DNA of 64,000 nucleotides, taken from Planctomycetota bacterium. Its GTDB lineage: Bacteria > Planctomycetota > Phycisphaerae > Phycisphaerales > Phycisphaeraceae. Numbering within the stretch: the stretch's first letter is position 1; each line of letters begins with the position of its first letter. A program made the translations under genes and the position numbers. The notes beneath the pieces were generated by a model. That model searched no databases. It saw only the letters and a list, made by a program, of their open reading frames with translations, and had not been told where the DNA came from. The stretch covers positions 18,903 to 82,902 of the forward strand of contig JAJRRS010000006.1 in the NCBI GenBank assembly GCA_024279275.1, given 5' to 3'. Below are positions 1 through 10,269 of the stretch, in pieces.

Positions 1-275
1 AACGCCAACGCGATACCCGTATTCCCGCTGGTCGGCTCGATGACGTGCGTATCCTTCGTCAATATCCCATCACGCTCCGCCGCCTCGATCATCGCCTTAC
101 CGATCCGATCCTTCACGCTTGCCATCGGGTTGAAGTATTCGCACTTCACCAGAACCGTCGCGCCCTCCGGGGCCAGCTTGTTCAGCTTCACCAGCGGAGT
201 GTTGCAGATCGTGTTAACGACGTTGTCGTAGGTTTTGCCATGTAGAAGGTGTTGAGCCTGATCGGTGTGAGTCAT
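1..275 (-). CDS. cysK: Cysteine synthase A, N-terminal part (truncated by window start)
   Basis: Reverse strand reads [57 protein letters not shown]..., collinear with the complete cysK at 1394-2380. Confidence 0.85.
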   Translation of the reverse strand, partial: MTHTDQAQHLLHGKTYDNVVNTICNTPLVKLNKLAPEGATVLVKCEYFNPMASVKDRIGKAMIEAAERDGILTKDTHVIEPTSGNTGIALA

Positions 276-506
276 GGTGAGGTGTCCTATTCATCGGCCC
301 ACGAAACGCCGTGCGTTTTCCGTCCGAGCCTGTAGACACCATATTATGCCTACTCATGCCACGCGACAAGGACCGACCCCAACACCCGGCCCACCGCCGA
401 GGTTATCATGTAATGGCACCTCGAATAATTGGAGGTGCCCCACGAAAAAGCCGCTTGCGGCTTCGCGAGGCCCGATGAATGCCTTGCGGATGTGCATCTT
501 TAAGAA

Positions 507-1397
507 GTGGCCTGTTTTATGACCGCACCCTCTGCCACGACAGACCGCCCCGACCCGCCGATCCCCTCCCGGACCCGACGGCTGATTAAGCGCACCATGA
601 TCTACCTCATCGCCATCTACCTGATCTGGCTCATGATCGGCTGCTCCATCCAGCGGTCGATCCTGTTCCCCAGATCATTAGCAGGCGGTTCCGCTTCCGT
701 CACCCCGCCACAAGGCATTGAAGTGCTGCACATCGACTCCGATCAGGGCCAAGTCGAAGCATGGTTCATCCCAGGCGATGCCGTCACCGCCGAATCACCC
801 GGCCCTGTCGTAATCTTCGCCCACGGCAACGCCGAACTCATCGACCACTGGCCCGACGCCCTGCGCCACTACAAACGCCTGGGCATCAGCGTCCTGCTCC
901 CGGAATTCCGAGGCTACGGCCGATCGGCAGGCGAACCCAGCCAACACGCCATCGCACAGGACTTCGCACAATTCTACGATCAAATCATCCAACGCCCCGA
1001 CGTCGATCCCGCCCGCATCATCTTGCACGGCCGATCCATTGGCGGGGGGGTCGCCGCACAACTCGCCGACGACCGACCATCCGCAGCGATGATCCTCCAA
1101 TCCTCACCCTCCAGCATCAAACGCTTGGCCGCAAGGCTCCTGCTCCCTTGGTTCCTCGTCCGCGACCCATTCGATTCCGTGCGTGTCCTCAAAGATTACA
1201 AACAACCCGTCCTGGTCATGCACGGCAGCGCAGACAAGACCATCCCCCCAAGCCACGCCACTCGCCTCGCCAAAGCCACATCCAACCCCATCAGCCGGTT
1301 GATTTTTTATGATGTCGATCACAACACCCTCCCGCCGGGCGAGCCGTATTGGAAGGATATTGAGCAGTTCTTGATTGATGCCGACGTGCTTCGTTAG
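507..1397 (+). CDS. Membrane-anchored alpha/beta hydrolase
   Basis: N-terminal hydrophobic helix, then VIFAHGNAE and HGRSIGGG nucleophile elbow, D..H near the C-terminus. Confidence 0.8.
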   Translation: MACFMTAPSATTDRPDPPIPSRTRRLIKRTMIYLIAIYLIWLMIGCSIQRSILFPRSLAGGSASVTPPQGIEVLHIDSDQGQVEAWFIPGDAVTAESPGPVVIFAHGNAELIDHWPDALRHYKRLGISVLLPEFRGYGRSAGEPSQHAIAQDFAQFYDQIIQRPDVDPARIILHGRSIGGGVAAQLADDRPSAAMILQSSPSSIKRLAARLLLPWFLVRDPFDSVRVLKDYKQPVLVMHGSADKTIPPSHATRLAKATSNPISRLIFYDVDHNTLPPGEPYWKDIEQFLIDADVLR

Positions 1398-2380
1398 TAC
1401 CGAAGCCCCTCGAACAACGGCGTAGATAGATACCGCTCCCCAAAGCTCGCCGCCACTGTCACGATCACCTTATCGCGGTTCTGAGGCCGTTCGGCAATAC
1501 GACAAGCAGCACAGACATTCGCACCCGTGCTGATCCCCCCGAATATCCCCTCTTCCAACGCCAGATCGTGCGCCCACATGAAAGCATCCTGATCGCTGAC
1601 ACACTCGGTCGAGTCGATAAGTTTAGTGTCGCAGTTGCGCGGAATGAACCCCGTGCCGATCCCCTGGATCTGATGCGGTGCCGTCTCGATCGGCCGACCC
1701 TTCATCGTCTGTGTGATGACCGGCGAACTGGCGGGCTCGACCGCGACACCTTGATAGTTAGGCTTACGTTCTTTGAGATACCGTGAAACACCCGTAAGCG
1801 TCCCCCCCGTCCCGACCCCGGCAACGAAGATATCGACCTTGCCATCCGTGTCGCTCCAGATCTCCGGCCCGGTCGTGTCGTAATGAGCCTGCGGGTTCGC
1901 CGGATTCTCAAATTGCTGAGGCATCCAGGCCTTGTTGTTGTCCGCAACCAACTCCTTCGCCCTCTCGATCGCACCATTAATGCCCTCAGCCGCTGGAGTC
2001 AGTACCAGGTTAGCCCCCAACGCCTTAAGCAGCGCCCGACGCTCGACACTCATCGACTCAGGCATCGTCAGCGTCAGACGATAATTCTTCTTCGCGCAAA
2101 TAAACGCCAACGCGATACCCGTGTTACCGCTGGTCGGCTCAATGATGTGCGTCTCTTCGTGGACCTCCCCAGCCTCTTCCCCCGCCTTAATCATCGCCCA
2201 CCCAATACGATCCTTCACACTCGCCATCGGGTTAAAAAACTCGCATTTCACCAGTACCGTCGTACCCTCCGGCGCTAGCCGGCCCAGCTTAATCATTGGC
2301 GTCCGCCCGATGGTCCCGATAACCGACGAGTGAATACCCGCCACACGCTCAAGTCGATCCGTATTCTCAGTCATTGGCAT
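1394..2380 (-). CDS. cysK: Cysteine synthase
   Basis: [25 protein letters not shown] (PLP lysine), [29 protein letters not shown]. Confidence 0.92.
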   Translation of the reverse strand: MPMTENTDRLERVAGIHSSVIGTIGRTPMIKLGRLAPEGTTVLVKCEFFNPMASVKDRIGWAMIKAGEEAGEVHEETHIIEPTSGNTGIALAFICAKKNYRLTLTMPESMSVERRALLKALGANLVLTPAAEGINGAIERAKELVADNNKAWMPQQFENPANPQAHYDTTGPEIWSDTDGKVDIFVAGVGTGGTLTGVSRYLKERKPNYQGVAVEPASSPVITQTMKGRPIETAPHQIQGIGTGFIPRNCDTKLIDSTECVSDQDAFMWAHDLALEEGIFGGISTGANVCAACRIAERPQNRDKVIVTVAASFGERYLSTPLFEGLRY

Positions 2381-2609
2381 CTGATATTCCTATTCGGCCT
2401 GGACCCGGTACGTCGTCATCCTTAATATCGGCAATCATTCCTGACGCCTTAAGACGATGAAATCGGTTAATTCCATCCGATTTGCCCGAGATTTGCCCTT
2501 GCCTCAGACACACCTACAATGCGGCACGCCACCGAATTGGCTCGTTATTACGATCCCGTTCCCCACGAACTTATCCGCCCTCACACGGGCTACTAAAAGG
2601 ATTCCCACC

Positions 2610-3122
2610 ATGACCGAACGCGCCGCCGCCGTCACCCTCAAAGCCAACCCCATGACCCTCATCGGCGCTGAACTCAAGGTCGGCGATCAAGCCCCCGACT
2701 TCACACTCAAAGCCAACGACATGTCCGACAAAACCCTCGCCGACTTCGCAGGCAAGGTCAAAATCATCTCCATCGTCCCCTCACTGGATACCCCCGTCTG
2801 TGACACACAGACCCGCAAGTTCAACCAAGACGCCGGCGGCCTCGACGGCGTCGTCGTCCTCACCGTCAGCGTTGACCTACCCATGGCACAAAAACGCTGG
2901 TGCGGCGCAGCAGGCGTCGAAAACGTCGTCTGCCTCTCTGACTTCAAAGACCACAGCTTCGGCAAAGCCTACGGCGTACGCATCAAAGAAGTCGGCCTCC
3001 TCGCACGCCAAGTCATGGTCCTCGATAAGGACAACACCATTAAGTACATCGAACTCGTCCCCGAAGTCACCCACGAACCTAACTACGACGCAGCGCTGGA
3101 TGCGGCGAAAAAGCTCGTGTAA
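2610..3122 (+). CDS. tpx: Thiol peroxidase (Tpx-type peroxiredoxin)
   Basis: [25 protein letters not shown] catalytic motif, [18 protein letters not shown] at 2610 fits the family N-terminus better than the ORF start at 2457. Confidence 0.9.
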   Translation: MTERAAAVTLKANPMTLIGAELKVGDQAPDFTLKANDMSDKTLADFAGKVKIISIVPSLDTPVCDTQTRKFNQDAGGLDGVVVLTVSVDLPMAQKRWCGAAGVENVVCLSDFKDHSFGKAYGVRIKEVGLLARQVMVLDKDNTIKYIELVPEVTHEPNYDAALDAAKKLV

Positions 3123-3128
3123 GTATTT

Positions 3129-3548
3129 ATGCAATACAGTCTCAAGGCCATCCTGGTAGTGTTACTACTCTCATTTTTTGGGTGTAGTGATTCTCCACCT
3201 ACTGCTGAGACATGTGTGATATTGGCCCCCACACAGGTTGGAGGGCCTCGGCTGGGTTTTGCAAACTTCCAATCGGATGTGGCTGTATTCACCCCTATTA
3301 CTCAGGGGTTAAAGGCAGTTCTTGGTAGTCCGGCTGGCATACTCGTTGAAGTTGAAGCGGTTCGGATGCCAATCGGTGATGTTGCGGTATTCGAAGTTAC
3401 ATTGAAATGCAATGTACAGGTATCGTTTATGCTAGATGATTGGGAAGACGTAACAGTGAAAGTCAATGACAAACTTCAAGATATCCCGGTTGTGTTAACA
3501 CCCGGGAGCTATGACTTGGTTATTGAGGGGCATCCGTCCTATCAGTAG
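3129..3548 (+). CDS. Hypothetical lipoprotein
   Basis: Signal peptide with lipobox LLSFFGC; noticeably lower GC than its neighbours. Confidence 0.6.
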   Translation: MQYSLKAILVVLLLSFFGCSDSPPTAETCVILAPTQVGGPRLGFANFQSDVAVFTPITQGLKAVLGSPAGILVEVEAVRMPIGDVAVFEVTLKCNVQVSFMLDDWEDVTVKVNDKLQDIPVVLTPGSYDLVIEGHPSYQ

Positions 3549-3591
3549 CTGGGGTGATCACGATTTGGAGTTGTCCTCGCCTGCTTGGTCC

Positions 3592-4608
3592 TTACCCCAG
3601 CACCCGCTCCGCCGCACCGTAATAAACCGCCTTGAGCGCCTCCCCACCAATCCCCGCCCCGCGCAGCTCAGCAGTAGACTTCTCATCCAACGACGGGTCC
3701 ACCATCGACAGGTCCGGATCAACAATCGGGCTTAGCCCATCGTACTTCGTCTCGATAAGCGTGCGCAGCGCCCAGTACCGGCTGGCATACAAATCAAAAT
3801 CGATGTTGCCATCATTCGCCACAATGTCCGTGCCAAAGAGAACCCGCCCCGCGTTGCGCTCGCAAAACGCGCGAAACTGATCGGCATGCTTGCTCAACTC
3901 ACGAACCTGCCACTTCGCCGCACTCGTATCCAACACATAATTCGGATGACGATCCAGCATCCCCTGCACAAAGTCCAAATCCTCCGGCGACCCACCCATG
4001 TGCGCACCAATCCACGTCACATCATCGTACTCATCCAACAAATCTTCCAAAGGCTCAAACTGCCCCCGCTTCGTCCCATACTTCTTAGGGTCCGTGTACT
4101 TGGTCGCAAACCAGGTATCCGGATCGCCGATGTGCGTCATAAAAATCCGATACCCCAGATCATACGCCAGCTTGATGCTCTCCTTACGCGTCGGCGAATC
4201 CATATGAAACGCCTCCGCATGCAGGTCACGCCCCCGTGGTGCCGCCCAGAACTTAATGATTCGGCAACCCTTCTCGCGAAACTTCTCCATCCGATATAAC
4301 CAGTCCGTCGTAAACGTCCCAGGCTCACGCGCCGCCTCATAATTCGGCACCGCAATAAACTCAATACGATCACCATACGCCTCAGTGATCGCATCAATAT
4401 TTTCCAGCTTGGTCATCGACACCGTCTTGGTCACGCCAAATAAATCAGCAATCTCAAAGTACAACCTCGCCGCATCGACCGTCCCAATATGCGTATGAAT
4501 ATCAATGATCGGCCCGCCATACCCAAACCCCTTCGCCTCCGCCCGGTAATCCAGACCCAACCGGTTCGCATCATTGATCGGCTTCTGATTCAGCGTCGTA
4601 GGTGTCAT
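3592..4608 (-). CDS. Amidohydrolase-family TIM-barrel metal-dependent hydrolase
   Basis: IDIHTHIG N-terminal metal motif, IGAHMGGSPEDLDF, VLFGTDI. Confidence 0.8.
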   Translation of the reverse strand: MTPTTLNQKPINDANRLGLDYRAEAKGFGYGGPIIDIHTHIGTVDAARLYFEIADLFGVTKTVSMTKLENIDAITEAYGDRIEFIAVPNYEAAREPGTFTTDWLYRMEKFREKGCRIIKFWAAPRGRDLHAEAFHMDSPTRKESIKLAYDLGYRIFMTHIGDPDTWFATKYTDPKKYGTKRGQFEPLEDLLDEYDDVTWIGAHMGGSPEDLDFVQGMLDRHPNYVLDTSAAKWQVRELSKHADQFRAFCERNAGRVLFGTDIVANDGNIDFDLYASRYWALRTLIETKYDGLSPIVDPDLSMVDPSLDEKSTAELRGAGIGGEALKAVYYGAAERVLG

Positions 4609-4729
4609 AGTCTCGCCAGCTCGGGTATCGGTGGGGGGGTAATGCAGCTATTCTAGGCCGCGATTCACCAAAGGCCAACGCGAATAAAAAAGGAAGTTGC
4701 CTCGTTTCAACACACCCGCACCCCCATAG

Positions 4730-4749
4730 CCCCCGCCGGAAGGCGGGGG
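4730..4749. repeat. C5-GC hairpin family member (CCCCCGCC-GGAA-GGCGGGGG)
   Basis: Perfect 8-bp stem preceded by CATAGC; same family as 16040-16059 and 38990-39009. Confidence 0.75.
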
Positions 4750-4850
4750 TTCGATAGCACCACCCACAACCACCAAACCCTCTCACGCCACCCGCCCCTC
4801 CCAAACAAACCACGCGACATAAATACGCAACGCCAAATTAACCAACCCAT

Positions 4851-5744
4851 ATGTCAAACGATACCCCCAACAACCCACCAACCCCCAGCACACCCGGTTC
4901 CCCCAACCCCGCCCCCCCTGACCCCGGGGGCGGGGCCGGCCCCATCAAACTCGTCGCCATCGACCTCGACGGCACACTCCTCCGATCCAACAAACACCTC
5001 AGCACCGCCAACGCAAAAGCCATCGCTCAGGCAACCAACCAAGGCATCCACATCATCCTCGCCTCCGCCAGACCCCCACGCAGCGTCCGCGACATCTACC
5101 ACCACCTCGCGCTCGACACCCTGCAAGTCAACTACAACGGCGCACTCGTCCACGACATGCCCCGTGGCAAACACGTCTTCCATCAACCCATGTCCGCCAC
5201 CCTTGCAAAAAAAATCGTCAACTTCGCACGCAAGATGGACCCCAACGTCGTCATCAGCATCGAGGTGCTTGATAAGTGGTACACCGACCACGTCGACGAC
5301 AAGCTCCCCACCGAAACCAGCAAGCACTTCAACCCCGACTTCGTCGGCCCACTAAGCGCCTTCCTCACCGTCCCCGTCACCAAACTCATGCTCCTCGCAC
5401 CCCCCGAAAAACTACGCCCCATCCACCAGGCCGTCCGCACTAAGTTCGCCAAAGACATCGCCATCCTCATCAGCGACGACTACCTCATCCAACTCGTACA
5501 CAAACAAGTTGACAAAGCCAACGCCCTGAAGCTTGTCGCCGAAAAATACAACGTCCCACGCCAACAAGTCATGGCCATCGGCGACGCCGACAACGACCTG
5601 GGCATGGTCCAATGGGCAGGCCTGGGCGTCGCCATGGAAAACGGTTGGCACCAACTCAAAAAAATCGCCGACATCATCGCACCCCCCAACGACGACGACG
5701 GCGTAGCCAAAATCCTGAAAAAATACGTCCTCGACCGTCAATAA
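4851..5744 (+). CDS. Cof-type HAD-IIB family hydrolase with Pro/Gly-rich N-terminal tail
   Basis: VAIDLDGTLLRSNK, MAIGDADNDLGMVQWAGLGVAMENG. Confidence 0.9.
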   Translation: MSNDTPNNPPTPSTPGSPNPAPPDPGGGAGPIKLVAIDLDGTLLRSNKHLSTANAKAIAQATNQGIHIILASARPPRSVRDIYHHLALDTLQVNYNGALVHDMPRGKHVFHQPMSATLAKKIVNFARKMDPNVVISIEVLDKWYTDHVDDKLPTETSKHFNPDFVGPLSAFLTVPVTKLMLLAPPEKLRPIHQAVRTKFAKDIAILISDDYLIQLVHKQVDKANALKLVAEKYNVPRQQVMAIGDADNDLGMVQWAGLGVAMENGWHQLKKIADIIAPPNDDDGVAKILKKYVLDRQ

Positions 5745-5868
5745 AACTCTCTAAACACCCTCCCCCTCAAAGCCCACTGATGCACCGCCCCGGTGCTTCG
5801 GTGGGGTCTCCCCCAGACTCTTCAACATGCCCAATAACCACCTACCCATAAGATCAAGCGTGAAGAAG

Positions 5869-5968
5869 TATCCGCAGATTACGCAGATTTTCAGATAGGA
5901 AGTGCCCACGCACGCCTCTCTCTATTTCCTCCTCCTTAATCTGCCCCATCTACGAAATCTACGGATAA
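5869..5968. repeat. Imperfect inverted repeat of the GCAGATT family
   Basis: TATCCGCAGATTACGCAGATT ... AATCTGCCCCATCTACGAAATCTACGGATAA. Confidence 0.6.
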
Positions 5969-6056
5969 CCTCTTCTCCCCGCATTTCCTCTCCCAACCCC
6001 ATCACCATCCACCCGCAATTTGATATGCCCACCCTCCCGCGTCACAATACCCCGCT

Positions 6057-7097
6057 ATGTCCATCAAAGCCGCTATCGTCGGGCCGACCGGTTACACAGG
6101 TGTCCACCTGATCGACATCCTGCTGCGCCACCCCTCCGCAGAATTAACCTACCTCGCCAGCCACCGAGAAGAACTCCCCGACATCCGCGACGAGTTCCCC
6201 ATACTCCTTGGCCGACTCGACGATCATCTAGCCCAGTGCCGACCCATCGACGCTGGAGCCATCGCAGACCAGGCCGATGTGGTTTTCCTCGCGCTCCCGC
6301 ACCGCGCCGCGATGAGTTACGCCCCAAAACTCCTGGACGCCGGCCTGCGGGTCATCGACCTCTCCGCAGACTACCGACTCGCCAACCCCTCACTCTACGA
6401 ACAAGTTTACGACCAGCCCCACACCGACACCGAAAACCTCGACGAAGCTGTGTATGGCCTCCCAGAATTAAATAGAGACCAGCTCCCGGGGGCCATGCTC
6501 GTCGCCAACCCAGGCTGCTACCCAACCGCCGCCGCGCTCGCCGTCGCGCCCCTGCTGTCCCACAGCCTCATCAAACACGACCCCATCATCATCAACGCCG
6601 CCAGCGGAACCACCGGCGCAGGCAAAAAACCCAACGACCTGCTCCACTTCCCCAACCAAAACGAATCCTACCTACCCTACGGCGTCATCGGCGGGCACCG
6701 ACACCAACCCGAAATCGAACAAACCCTCTCACTCGTCGCAGGCAAACCCATCCACACCCTCTTCGTCCCACACCTCCTCCCCATCGACCGAGGCATCTTA
6801 GAGACGATCTACTTAGAGCCCACCGACCCCGACGTCACCGAAGACGAACTCTTCGAGGCCTACGAAGACGCCTACGCCAACGAACCCTTCGTCCGAGTAA
6901 GAGAAGGCCTCCCCAACCTCAAACACGTCGTCGGCACAAACTTCTGCGACCTATCCGTAAGACTCACCAAACAAGGCGACCGACCCACAATCGTCGTCTT
7001 CAGCACCATCGACAACATGATCAAAGGCGCCTCCGGCCAAGCCATCCAAAACATGAACGCGGTGTTTGATCTGGATGAGACGACGGGGTTGGTGTGA
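6057..7097 (+). CDS. argC: N-acetyl-gamma-glutamyl-phosphate reductase
   Basis: IVGPTGYTGVHLIDILLRHP, VANPGCYPTAAALA active site, HRHQPEIEQ. Confidence 0.93.
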   Translation: MSIKAAIVGPTGYTGVHLIDILLRHPSAELTYLASHREELPDIRDEFPILLGRLDDHLAQCRPIDAGAIADQADVVFLALPHRAAMSYAPKLLDAGLRVIDLSADYRLANPSLYEQVYDQPHTDTENLDEAVYGLPELNRDQLPGAMLVANPGCYPTAAALAVAPLLSHSLIKHDPIIINAASGTTGAGKKPNDLLHFPNQNESYLPYGVIGGHRHQPEIEQTLSLVAGKPIHTLFVPHLLPIDRGILETIYLEPTDPDVTEDELFEAYEDAYANEPFVRVREGLPNLKHVVGTNFCDLSVRLTKQGDRPTIVVFSTIDNMIKGASGQAIQNMNAVFDLDETTGLV

Positions 7098-7122
7098 TTG
7101 GTGGTGTAGGATGTGCCCCAAG

Positions 7123-7149
7123 AACGGTATCCGACACCGTTTCTTACCC
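7123..7149. repeat. Left copy of a 27-bp perfect inverted repeat
   Basis: AACGGTATCCGACACCGTTTCTTACCC is the reverse complement of 8395-8421. Confidence 0.85.
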
Positions 7150-8082
7150 ACTAGCTGAGTGGTTGGTCGATTGTGCCTGGCCCTTACCACCAGAAGTGTA
7201 TGCGACATGATTATCGTCAGATCCCGGTCCCTTATCCTTGACCGTATCGATCATCCCGATGGCTTCATCGAAAAAAACCAGGCGTTGCTCTTCAGATACC
7301 GGGAGCTGTTGTTCTAATAGCTTCCGACGCTCACGCAACTGTTCCGGATGGCTCGGATAGATTTCCAAGTTCATCAACTTCTGTGGATTACCCGAAAATA
7401 CTCGAAGATATAACCGCAGTCCGTCTTGGTGAAGCTCGTAAAAATTACGATACATCTTACGATCGGCCATCCCCAAGTAGTGATACGAGAGAACCTCTGC
7501 GAGTATGTTCTCGCCTGAAATGTCATTGCCCATGGCAAACGCGGAACGCGCAGCCTCAAGCAGCGAGCGGTTTCTCCAATACTGCCTCTCCAAACCTTCA
7601 CCTGCCGCATAATCGCTACGGCTCAATGCTTTGTATCTGGAGAATACCTGATCGGTTTGTTGTGTGTATGTCTGCAGCAGGGTGGCAGCGCCCCACCCCG
7701 CCCTGAAGCGAACTTCACCGGGGGCGTCTATTTCTTCAGTAATCTGATCGAATTGGTCCACCACCTCAAGAATCGAAGTGGTATCCGGGGGATCGAAAAA
7801 GTGGCCGGGTTCTTTCGAGGGATCCTGTGCACGGGCGGACTGGATGTCCACTAAGTAATAACGAAGCATGTGCCGGCGTGGATCATCGGGCATGCTCTCT
7901 AACAATGCCTTGATGGCGTTTTCCCGCTCCGCACTCCTAACGGTGAGGGTATCTAGGATCTCTTGCACCGGGTCCGATGCCGTATCATCCAGATGCGCCG
8001 TTTGGCCTGACACCTCGCCACATGCAAGAGAGATCAGGCAGACGGCGCACAGGGGTTGAGATATCTTCTGTAAATGGAGCAT
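7144..8082 (-). CDS. Hypothetical exported protein
   Basis: 312-aa ORF with N-terminal signal; its TAA stop lies in the left inverted repeat. Confidence 0.55.
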   Translation of the reverse strand: MLHLQKISQPLCAVCLISLACGEVSGQTAHLDDTASDPVQEILDTLTVRSAERENAIKALLESMPDDPRRHMLRYYLVDIQSARAQDPSKEPGHFFDPPDTTSILEVVDQFDQITEEIDAPGEVRFRAGWGAATLLQTYTQQTDQVFSRYKALSRSDYAAGEGLERQYWRNRSLLEAARSAFAMGNDISGENILAEVLSYHYLGMADRKMYRNFYELHQDGLRLYLRVFSGNPQKLMNLEIYPSHPEQLRERRKLLEQQLPVSEEQRLVFFDEAIGMIDTVKDKGPGSDDNHVAYTSGGKGQAQSTNHSASG

Positions 8083-8394
8083 CGGTCTATTCTAGCCGCG
8101 ATTCTTGGTAATGTGCTCCCCGACGTCTGAAAGTTCTCGCAACAGGTGATAGGTTACGTTCAAGGTGTCTCCGTTTACAGCCTCGGAACTGTACACTTGT
8201 GTATGATTGATCTGGTAGATACGCCCGTTAACTGGGTTTTTCAGAAATATGGGTGACGCGACCACGCCGGACCCTAGTGCCGTGTCATCCTACAACTTTC
8301 GGATATAGCCGTTTGAGTTTGTTGCGTGCCTGATCGGTGGTGAACTGCCAATCTACGCCGGTTTGTGCGGTGTTGCGTGCGGCGGACCAGGCCC

Positions 8395-8421
8395 GGGTAA
8401 GAAACGGTGTCGGATACCGTT
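8395..8421. repeat. Right copy of a 27-bp perfect inverted repeat
   Basis: GGGTAAGAAACGGTGTCGGATACCGTT, reverse complement of 7123-7149. Confidence 0.85.
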
Positions 8422-8918
8422 AATCTGAGGAAATCTAAAGCGTCGGAAGTCGATACAGACATTGAGCGCTGAAAGTGCGCACGATGTCGGCCATTCCACC
8501 GGATAAAAATGCGGCCTGTCACATATTGGATTAGTCACTGCAGCGGCCCGGCTTACGCCAACTCGAAAGGCCATTCAGGCCGCCCATGTGCGCGCATACG
8601 CGGCATTTCATCCATAGATAGAGACGCGACTTATTCCTGGAAATACATCCGGGGGCCGGGGAATCCGGGGGGCGTCTGCTGACAACCTCACGACGGCGAT
8701 CGACAGCTACCCTGAGTATCCAAAGATTAAAAGGACCAGGACTCGCGGGCTGTTGTGATCGGGGATACCCGATCACAAACTTGGTAGCGGATCGCCCCGG
8801 CCAGATAGCGGATCAACAGCACACGGGCTTGACCTGGTCCCAATGATCCCCTGGCTGCCGCTACCGCCGGAACCTTGTGAGGCTTTAGATTGATGATTGA
8901 TGACTTGAAGAACAAAAA

Positions 8919-9093
8919 TCTCACCGCAGAGAACACTGAGGTCGCAAAGCAAGACTAAAGAAGGTGGACAGGATGACAGGATGGTCAGGATCAAGCACGT
9001 CGCCCCCGGCTCGTCATTCTTATCCTCCCCATCCTGTCATCCTGTCAAACTCTTCGCCTCTCTTCTCTGCGTTCTCTGTGTCCTCTGTGTTGA
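8919..9093. repeat. Nested inverted repeat (CACAGAG-like outer arms, GACAGGATG inner arms)
   Basis: ctcaccgcagagaacactgagg / ctctgtgtcctctgtgttga outside; ggacaggatgacaggatgg / ccatcctgtcatcctgtc inside. Confidence 0.75.
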
Positions 9094-9176
9094 AAATCCC
9101 CGCCAGATTCCCCTCTTATGTCCGAACGTAAATCGGGCACCGGGCTGCTTGGATCAGCTATGAATGGTAGATGTAA

Positions 9177-9875
<699 letters not shown>

Positions 9876-10269
9876 GGGAGCGGCCTTTCGGTGGGGTAAC
9901 AAAATCAAACGTGTGGCAACGGCATTTCGCCGGGCCGTGACGCGCCAGGGGCCGCGTTTGGGAACCACTCCCAATACACCGCATGACTGAATCCGGGCGC
10001 ACTTTCCACGTCCCGGCCAATCAAAACCTTGGCCAATGCCCCTACAGGTTATCGCTACACGGCCCAATCAGCAAGGCCTGAACCCGTCAAATACTGGATT
10101 TATGCACATTTTCACCCCCACCGAACCCCCGCCAAGACCCCTATGATAGCCGCCGCATTACATGCGGCAGGTCCGCCAGCCCGTAGCCTCGCAGCGATCA
10201 AAGACCGTCATAAGTAGATTAACAACGCGATAAACAAGCCAGCGCGTCGTATCACGACCGGCAGACGGC

